The notes under the pieces are model-generated. The model was not told the origin of the DNA. It did not search any database and saw only the letters and a list, made by a program, of their open reading frames with translations. Shown piece by piece: positions 6,556-11,312 of a stretch of DNA of 11,312 nt. The position numbers and the translations under genes were made by a program. The stretch lies in the NCBI GenBank assembly GCA_013314795.1, contig JABUEZ010000041.1, positions 1 through 11,312 on the forward strand, read 5' to 3'. This DNA comes from Candidatus Profundicultor aquiphilus (GTDB lineage Bacteria > Atribacterota > Atribacteria > Atribacterales > Caldatribacteriaceae). Positions within the stretch are counted from its first letter, which is position 1. The number at the start of each line of letters is the position of its first letter.

Positions 6556-8100
6556 ATGATGAGTAAAAAACCCTGTGTCGTGGGCGTGGATATTGGTACC
6601 TCAAGCTGTAAGACCCTGGCAATTAACGAAGGTGGGGAAGTACTGGCAGTTGCGACGGAGGAATATCCGGTATTTACTCCTGCACCGGGATGGTCTGAAC
6701 AGGATCCAGAGGATTGGTGGAAAGCGGTAAAGGTCACGCTGAAGGATGTTTCGCAGAGACTCGAGAAAATTGGTTATGCCATCGAAGGGATAGGTTTAAC
6801 TGGACAGATGCATGGTCTGGTTCTTCTCAATCAAGAAGGGAGAGTGCTGAGACCATGCATCATGTGGAACGACCAGAGGAGTGCTCCTTACTGTTCCAGG
6901 TTTTATGAGGTGGTTGGTGGAGAAACCGAATTTTTAAAAATAGTCAACAATATGATGCTGCCCGGGTACACTGGGGGTAAAATTCTCTGGGTTCAAGACC
7001 GCGAGCCGGAGGTCTTTTCTCAGGCAGACAGGTTTTTGTGTCCCAAGGATTTTATTCGGTTTAAGCTCACCGGTGACTTTGCGACCGATGTTACGGATGC
7101 TTCCGGCACAGGGTTATTTAATGTCCGAAAAAGAGAGTGGGCTACCGACCTCATTCAAGAACTGGGTTTCCCACTCTCCATGTTTCCTCCTGCTTTTGAG
7201 TCTTCCGAAAAAACCGGTTGCGTGAAAGAGGAAGTGGCCAGGGAGATCGGCATAAAGAGCGGTGTCCCCGTTTTTGGTGGCGGAGGTGACGCTGTAGTTC
7301 AAAACATTGGCGTTGGAGCGGTGGAGCCGAGTGTTCTCAGTATCACTCTTGGTACGGCTGGTATTGCTGCAATTGCTTCAGACAGATTTCTGGAAAACCC
7401 TGGTGGAACACTGCAATTTTTCTGTAACGCCATGCCTCAAAGCTGGATCGTATTCGGGACGACTCTGGCTGCGGGTGGGTCATTGCGATGGTTTAAGGAT
7501 GTATTTGGGGGTCTGGAAAAGGAAGCTTCTCGATGGCTGGGGAAATCGGCTTATGAGATGCTTGATGCTGAAGGGAGCCTTTCCCAGCCTTTAGCTCGGG
7601 GCATTATTTTTCTTCCCTACTTGATTGGCGAACGCTGTCCACACACCGATCCAGATGCTCGAGGGGTTTTAATTGGCTTTGGTTTGCATCATTCTCGCAA
7701 TGATTTGGTACGGAGTGTTTTTGAGGGGATCGTTTTCAGCTTGCGTGACGTCTATGCAGAAATGGAAAAGCTCGGCTTCACCGTTTCTCAGGTCCGACTC
7801 TCTGGAGGAGGAGCAAAAAGTAATCTGTTCCGAAAAATTCACGCCGATGTCTTTAATTCCGAAGTGGTAACTGTGGAACATGGAGAAGAGGGAGGGAGTT
7901 ACGGAGCAGCAATCCTCGCTGGAGTAGGGTTTGGTTTCTGGCCTTCGGTTCAAAATGCTGCGTTATGTATTAAGTTTGAAACGAAAACTCAGGTTACGCC
8001 TGAGCACGTAGAAATGTATCGAGAGTTCTTTGCGGTCTACCAGTCACTGTACAAGACTTTGGGGCCGACTTTTAAAACCTTGAGTCGCTTTCAAAAATAG
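6556..8100 (+). CDS. xylB: FGGY-family carbohydrate kinase, xylulokinase-like
   Basis: This transfers phosphate from ATP to a ketose or polyol. The 514 residues fit the family (480-520). The N-terminal phosphate-binding motif is GVDIGTSSCKTLAI (Asp12). The substrate region GLTGQMHGLVLL with Met85-His86 and the WNDQR motif (104-108) match xylulokinases, as does MMLPGYTGGKILWVQDREPE. The catalytic Asp is Asp245 in FGGGGDAVVQNIG. The C-terminal ATP site is seen in SGGGAKSNLFRKIHADV and GGSYGAAILAG. AAGGAGG (6545-6551) serves ATG 6556 or, with a better 7-base spacer, ATG 6559. The symbol reflects the closest family; the true substrate could be another ketose. No isomerase lies beside it, so the ketose must come from an enzyme elsewhere or by uptake. 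Confidence 0.92.
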   Translation: MMSKKPCVVGVDIGTSSCKTLAINEGGEVLAVATEEYPVFTPAPGWSEQDPEDWWKAVKVTLKDVSQRLEKIGYAIEGIGLTGQMHGLVLLNQEGRVLRPCIMWNDQRSAPYCSRFYEVVGGETEFLKIVNNMMLPGYTGGKILWVQDREPEVFSQADRFLCPKDFIRFKLTGDFATDVTDASGTGLFNVRKREWATDLIQELGFPLSMFPPAFESSEKTGCVKEEVAREIGIKSGVPVFGGGGDAVVQNIGVGAVEPSVLSITLGTAGIAAIASDRFLENPGGTLQFFCNAMPQSWIVFGTTLAAGGSLRWFKDVFGGLEKEASRWLGKSAYEMLDAEGSLSQPLARGIIFLPYLIGERCPHTDPDARGVLIGFGLHHSRNDLVRSVFEGIVFSLRDVYAEMEKLGFTVSQVRLSGGGAKSNLFRKIHADVFNSEVVTVEHGEEGGSYGAAILAGVGFGFWPSVQNAALCIKFETKTQVTPEHVEMYREFFAVYQSLYKTLGPTFKTLSRFQK

Positions 8101-8104
8101 AGAG

Positions 8105-8114
8105 AAGGAGGTGA
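8105..8114 (+). promoter_or_regulatory. Full-length consensus Shine-Dalgarno for a TTG-start gene
   Basis: AAGGAGGTGA complements the canonical 3' end of bacterial 16S rRNA over all ten bases and lies 7 bases before TTG 8122. It fixes that rare start codon and may offset its weakness. Confidence 0.85.
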
Positions 8115-8121
8115 GAGACCG

Positions 8122-9072
8122 TTGATTAAGAAGTGGAAAGTTTTGCTTCCTCAACCCATCGTTAAAGCTGGTATGGAACTTCTGGAGAAAAGTGGAAAAT
8201 TTGAACCAGTTGTTTTTTCCTCTCCGGATATGGCCGAAATTCAAAAAATTATTGGGACAATCGATGCTCTTCTTGTCCGGAGTGGCTTCAAGGTGAACAA
8301 AGATCTTTTGGACGCTGCATCCAGATTGAAGGTCATTTCCCGGGTAGGAGCAGGTCTTGATAACATCGATGTGGAACATGCCCGAAAAAAGGGAATAGAA
8401 GTCCTCAATGTAAAAGGGGCTAATGCTCTTTCGGTGGCGGAACATACCATGTCCTTCATTTTCGCTCTGGCCAAGAACCTTTTCGATTTTGATAAACGAG
8501 TACGCCAGGGAGAATGGGATATCCGTTATGCCTATCGAGCTTTTGAAATTCAGGGAAAAACTCTAGGATTGGTGGGTTTTGGTCTTATAGGAAGAGAAAC
8601 AGCGCGGATGGCCCTGGGTTTGGGAATGAAGGTTCTTTTTTATGATCCTTTTGTGGAGGGAGAATTTGCACTATCGGTAGAGCGGGTTAACCATCTGGAT
8701 GAATTGCTGGAAAGAAGCGATTTTGTGTGCTTGCATGTTCCTTTGAATGAAAACACGGTGAGCATGATTGGGGAAAAAGAGCTAAAAAAGATGAAGCCAA
8801 CTGCTTTTCTGATCAATGTTTCTCGAGGTTCTGTGGTTGACACCGATGCTCTGTGCAGGGCGCTTCAGGAAAAATGGATTGCCGGAGCGGCAACGGATGT
8901 ATTTGAAAAGGAACCTCCTACATCCAATCATCCTCTTTTTGCACTGGATAATATCATTGTTACTCCTCATGTTGCCGGTTTGACTCGAGAATGCAGTGAA
9001 CGGGTGGCGGTGAAAGCTGTGGAGAATCTGATTGAAGCTATAGAGAGAATAGAAAAGGAGGTTAATTCATGA
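8122..9072 (+). CDS. D-isomer-specific 2-hydroxyacid dehydrogenase (phosphoglycerate dehydrogenase / hydroxypyruvate-glyoxylate reductase type)
   Basis: This interconverts a 2-keto acid and the D-2-hydroxy acid with NAD(P)H. The 316 residues contain only the catalytic and nucleotide-binding domains, with no C-terminal ACT domain, unlike long serine-pathway SerA. The early motif SRVGAGLDNID (73-83) is typical of the phosphoglycerate dehydrogenase subgroup. The nucleotide fold shows GFGLIG (152-157) and Asp175 at the end of strand 2, favouring NADH. The catalytic triad is Arg235 (NVSRGS), Glu264 (FEKEPP) and His283 (TPHVAG). Start TTG 8122 is fixed by the SD above; the stop overlaps the aldolase gene (ATGA at 9069). 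In this operon, reduction of glyoxylate, hydroxypyruvate or tartronate semialdehyde-type products, or oxidation of a sugar acid, fits better than serine synthesis. That is inference. Confidence 0.92.
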   Translation: MIKKWKVLLPQPIVKAGMELLEKSGKFEPVVFSSPDMAEIQKIIGTIDALLVRSGFKVNKDLLDAASRLKVISRVGAGLDNIDVEHARKKGIEVLNVKGANALSVAEHTMSFIFALAKNLFDFDKRVRQGEWDIRYAYRAFEIQGKTLGLVGFGLIGRETARMALGLGMKVLFYDPFVEGEFALSVERVNHLDELLERSDFVCLHVPLNENTVSMIGEKELKKMKPTAFLINVSRGSVVDTDALCRALQEKWIAGAATDVFEKEPPTSNHPLFALDNIIVTPHVAGLTRECSERVAVKAVENLIEAIERIEKEVNS

Positions 9073-9983
9073 GCGCTGCGGAAATCAAGGAAAAGTTAAG
9101 TGGTATTTTTGCCCCCATTGTTACTCCCTTTGATGAAAAAGGGGAAATTGATTTTGAAGCGTTGAAAAGGAACATAGAAAAGATGAACCAGACTCCTCTC
9201 AGGGGGTATTTTGTGCTGGGCACAAATGGTGAATTTCGAAGTTTAAGCTATGAAGAGAAAATAGAAATCACGAAAGTTGTGACATCGTCTCGAGGTGATA
9301 AGGTTGTTATTGCTGGAGCGAGCTGTGAGTCTACAGTCAAATCAATAAAACTTGCTCGGGAACTTTCCTCTCTGGGTGTGGATTTTATCAGTTTGTTGCC
9401 TCCATCCTTCTTTGCCAAAAGGATGACCGATGATGCGCTGTTTGGCTATTTTACAGAGGTTGCTGAGAGTATTGATACCCCGGTTCTTCTTTATAATAAT
9501 CCTTCGATAGCTAACAGCGTGTGTTTATCTTCTTCCCTGATTACCAGAGTGAGCAAACACCCCAGAATTTTTGGCGTCAAAGACAGTTCTAAGGGAAACT
9601 ATGATTCGTACATTAGTGCTTCGCTGGGCGAAAGTTTCTGGGTTCTGGCCGGTTCAGCAGATTTCTTTTTCCCTGCTATGCTTTTGGGGGCCGTGGGTGG
9701 GGTTCTTTCTTTGGCGAACGTTTTTCCTGATTTGTGCTGTCGACTTTTTTCCCTGGCTGTAGGGAGAAATCTGGAACGGGGCTTGTGGTTTCATCGCAAA
9801 ATTGTTAAATTAAATTCCTTAGTCTCTGGTAAATTCGGGGTAAGTGGTGTAAAAGCGGCGATGGATCTGTTTGGTTTTGAGGGAAAGTACCCTCGGAAGC
9901 CGTTAGCCGGTCTGAATGCAATACAGAAGGAAGAGCTGGAAAACAGTGTCAAAGAGGTTCTCAAAGAATTAGAAGTTGAATAG
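9069..9983 (+). CDS. DapA-superfamily class I aldolase, 4-hydroxy-2-oxoglutarate aldolase (HOGA)-like
   Basis: This is a Schiff-base aldolase that would cleave a 2-keto acid to pyruvate and an aldehyde. The 304 residues fit the family. Lys171 in GVKDSS forms the Schiff base and Tyr142 in LLYNNPS is the proton relay. The phosphate/carboxylate loop is GTNGEF (51-56); DapA itself usually has GTTGE, while eukaryotic HOGA has GSNGEF. Further similarity to HOGA from memory: AGASCEST, RGYFVLG, HPRIFGVKDS, WVLAGSADFF, and LGAVGGVLSLANV. Likely products are pyruvate plus glyoxylate, or plus glycolaldehyde or another aldehyde if the substrate is a 2-keto-3-deoxy sugar acid; DapA function is less likely here. 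ATG 9069 has AAGGAGGT (9055-9062) with a 6-base spacer and overlaps the upstream stop. An N-acetylneuraminate lyase role is possible but less supported. Confidence 0.88.
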   Translation: MSAAEIKEKLSGIFAPIVTPFDEKGEIDFEALKRNIEKMNQTPLRGYFVLGTNGEFRSLSYEEKIEITKVVTSSRGDKVVIAGASCESTVKSIKLARELSSLGVDFISLLPPSFFAKRMTDDALFGYFTEVAESIDTPVLLYNNPSIANSVCLSSSLITRVSKHPRIFGVKDSSKGNYDSYISASLGESFWVLAGSADFFFPAMLLGAVGGVLSLANVFPDLCCRLFSLAVGRNLERGLWFHRKIVKLNSLVSGKFGVSGVKAAMDLFGFEGKYPRKPLAGLNAIQKEELENSVKEVLKELEVE

Positions 9984-10018
9984 TTTTGCCGAGTTTTGAA
10001 AAAGGCGGTTGGGGATCT

Positions 10019-10990
10019 TTGGCTCGAAAAAAGAATACCTTAGAAAATATTGATCTTGTGGTCAAAGTAGCAGAGCTTTATTATCTCTCTGATTTGAGCC
10101 AGGGAAAGATAGCCGAAATTGTGGGCATCTCCCCTCAGAAAGTTTTTCGGACTCTAAAAAAGGCCAAAGAGCTCGGGCTTGTGGAGATCCGTATTCGGAA
10201 AACCGGAGAGGTTGATCGGGAACTATCATCCAGATTAAAAGAGAAATTTGCTTTGAAAGACGCGGTAGTGGCTGAAGCATATGGGAGTACCGAGCGTGTG
10301 ACGAAAGCTGTAGCCCAGACGGCGGCCAGTTTTTTAAAGTCGTGTCTGGAGTCGCACTCTTACACCAGCGTTGGAGTTGCGTATGGAAGGACCCTTTGGG
10401 AAGTTCTCAATTATTTACCGTTTTTCCGTTTTCCTGATTTGAAGATTGTCCAGATGATGGGGAGTTACGGTGGACGACGCTGGAAGACACTGGCTATTGA
10501 GTTGGTGCGCTCTTTCAGCAAGCATCTGGGGGGAGAACCGTTTTATTTGCTGGCTCCTGCTTTTGCTAAAAACTCTGCCAGTCGAGAAGTGTTTCTCCAG
10601 GATGGTGAAATACGGGAAATCCTGGAAATGGCAGAAAACGTGGATGTTGCGCTGGTAGGTATAGGGGGAATCAAGCGAGAAACAAGTTTATTGATTGAAA
10701 CTGGCGATTTTCGTCCGGATGAAATCGAAGAACTGGTTCACAATAAAGCTGTGGGAGCCATCTGTGGCACTTTTTTTGATGTGGAAGGCAGGATGGTGCA
10801 CAGTGTACTTGATTCAAGAAGAATTGCTGTGGACCTTGAAAGATTAAGATATAATGCGAAAAGGATTATCGGCATGGCTGGAGGATTGGAAAAGAGAGAA
10901 ACGATTTTGGGAGCCCTGCGGGGGAAATGGATTACCGATTTGGTCACCGACGTGGAAGTCGCCAGGTGGTTAATCTCACAGACCCATTGA
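10019..10990 (+). CDS. SorC-family transcriptional regulator with sugar-phosphate-binding domain
   Basis: This is probably the repressor or activator of the operon. From the chosen TTG the protein has 323 residues. An N-terminal helix-turn-helix (about 15-60) reads VAELYYLSDLSQGKIAEIVG then ISPQKVFRTLKKAKELGLVEI, typical of the family. The rest matches the SorC effector domain: VGVAYGRTLWEVL, VALVGIGG, VGAICGTFFDVEG, and MAGGLEKRETILGALRGKWI before LVTD. Relatives sense phosphorylated sugars, so the kinase product is a logical ligand. The start is uncertain: TTG 9986 lies 2 bases after the aldolase stop but has no clear SD, whereas TTG 10019 has AAAGGCGG (10001-10008) at 10 bases and gives MARKK directly before the HTH. 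It closes the operon, so control is probably autogenous. Confidence 0.9.
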   Translation: MARKKNTLENIDLVVKVAELYYLSDLSQGKIAEIVGISPQKVFRTLKKAKELGLVEIRIRKTGEVDRELSSRLKEKFALKDAVVAEAYGSTERVTKAVAQTAASFLKSCLESHSYTSVGVAYGRTLWEVLNYLPFFRFPDLKIVQMMGSYGGRRWKTLAIELVRSFSKHLGGEPFYLLAPAFAKNSASREVFLQDGEIREILEMAENVDVALVGIGGIKRETSLLIETGDFRPDEIEELVHNKAVGAICGTFFDVEGRMVHSVLDSRRIAVDLERLRYNAKRIIGMAGGLEKRETILGALRGKWITDLVTDVEVARWLISQTH

Positions 10991-11000
10991 TGAGATATCC

Positions 11001-11013
11001 GCGAATGATTCGC
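11001..11013. repeat. 13-base perfect palindrome downstream of the regulator gene
   Basis: GCGAAT-G-ATTCGC lies 10 bases after the regulator stop. It could form a weak hairpin (4 bp with a 5-base loop) or be a symmetric protein site. It has only a short TTT after it, so it is a poor terminator. Its function is unknown. Confidence 0.45.
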
Positions 11014-11134
11014 TTTCGGCCTGCTATACTCGTTTTGATGCCGATGGTTTTCTGGAAGGGCTGTAATTCTTTCAAGAGGCGAGAAAATCCAGCCGGGCAC
11101 CTCCTGGAGTAATGGGTTATTTTGGAAGTCTTCA

Positions 11135-11163
11135 TTGACACCCGGTTAAAAACAATATATTAT
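11135..11163 (+). promoter_or_regulatory. Sigma70-type promoter for the downstream binding-protein gene
   Basis: TTGACA (11135-11140) is a perfect -35 box; 17 bases later TATTAT (11158-11163) is a -10 box with one mismatch to TATAAT. It ends 25 bases before the ATG of the next gene, leaving a short leader with the SD. It marks a new transcription unit, independent of the preceding operon. Confidence 0.85.
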
Positions 11164-11188
11164 TCCCAAAAAAAGGGGGATTCGGGAT

Positions 11189-11312
11189 ATGAAAAAGTGG
11201 TTTGTCTGGGTTTTGGTCTTTTCTTTTGTGTTTGTCTTTTTGAGTGGGGTTATTTTGGCTTCGACGCTTGATGATATTAAGGCTCGGGGGAAAATTATCA
11301 TTGGCACCGATG
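11189..11312 (+). CDS. Amino-acid-type (family 3) ABC transporter solute-binding protein, N-terminal part (3' truncated by window)
   Basis: The first 41 residues are visible; the frame stays open to the window end. A Lys-Lys start and a hydrophobic stretch (about 4-23) ending in VILAS form a Sec signal peptide, with likely cleavage after Ala24; there is no lipobox Cys. The mature start TLDDIKARGKIIIGTD is the typical opening of family-3 binding proteins for amino acids and related small organic molecules, which differ from the sugar-binding family at the window start. AAGGGGGA (11173-11180) lies 8 bases before ATG 11189. It has its own promoter, so it probably heads a second transporter operon outside the window. 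Confidence 0.85.
   Translation, partial: MKKWFVWVLVFSFVFVFLSGVILASTLDDIKARGKIIIGTD

Noticed and set aside
8122..9072. Serine-biosynthesis phosphoglycerate dehydrogenase (serA)
   Set aside because: It is similar in motifs, but the C-terminal regulatory domain is missing and the operon is catabolic; short SerA forms exist, so it is not fully excluded.
9069..9983. Dihydrodipicolinate synthase for lysine synthesis
   Set aside because: The family is right, but the active-site loop GTNGEF, HOGA-like segments and the sugar-catabolic context do not favour it.
11088..11108. Inverted repeat TCCAG/CTGGA as a terminator
   Set aside because: Only five base pairs with an 11-base loop and no T-run follow; this is within chance expectation.
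10927..11141. Overlapping open frames on both strands between the regulator and the next gene
   Set aside because: They start inside the regulator gene, have no SD, show no recognisable domain, and are Arg/Lys-rich in the way of chance frames. I treat the intergenic part as non-coding.

Overview
The window looks like bacterial DNA from an anaerobic, possibly thermophilic lineage such as Atribacterota, Thermotogota, Dictyoglomota or a deep Firmicute. This is a low-confidence guess from general impression: genes packed on one strand, very strong purine-rich Shine-Dalgarno (SD) sequences (one matches the full 10-base anti-SD complement), frequent GTG/TTG starts, and Lys/Glu-rich proteins. No rRNA or marker gene is present to settle the taxonomy. 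All supported genes lie on the + strand.

Positions 1-4641 hold a carbohydrate/polyol ABC importer of the CUT1 type: the 3' end of a solute-binding protein gene, a perfect 14-bp intercistronic hairpin, a MalF/UgpA-type permease, a MalG/UgpE-type permease, a 66-residue membrane protein, and two different MalK-like ATPases in tandem. Two non-identical ATPases plus a tiny membrane protein resembles the rhizobial glycerol importer GlpSTPQV with its DUF2160 protein, rather than ordinary sugar importers with one ATPase. The ATPases are not equivalent: the second has the signature LAGGI instead of LSGGQ, and both have Glu where the Q-loop Gln is expected.

Positions 4680-9983 hold a catabolic block continuous with the transporter: a small cupin, an aldehyde dehydrogenase, an FGGY kinase closest to xylulokinase, a D-2-hydroxyacid dehydrogenase (phosphoglycerate dehydrogenase/glyoxylate-hydroxypyruvate reductase type without an ACT domain), and a class I pyruvate aldolase of the DapA superfamily whose motifs resemble 4-hydroxy-2-oxoglutarate aldolase (HOGA). 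Junctions are short or overlapping (ATGA overlaps at 3544-3547 and 9069-9072), so one transcript is likely. A SorC-family regulator (about 9986/10019-10990) closes the operon and probably senses a phosphorylated sugar made by the kinase.

After about 200 bases without a gene comes a near-consensus sigma70-type promoter (TTGACA, 17 nt, TATTAT) and the start of a second transcription unit: the N-terminus of a family-3 (amino-acid type) solute-binding protein, cut by the window end.

A working model is import of a polyol, ketose or sugar acid; phosphorylation of a ketose by the kinase; and, in parallel or downstream, aldol cleavage of a 2-keto-3-deoxy or 4-hydroxy-2-keto acid to pyruvate plus an aldehyde (glycolaldehyde or glyoxylate), which the aldehyde dehydrogenase and hydroxyacid dehydrogenase would process. 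No isomerase, polyol dehydrogenase or sugar-acid dehydratase is visible, so the exact substrate cannot be read from this window. I see no CRISPR array, mobile element, tRNA or rRNA.
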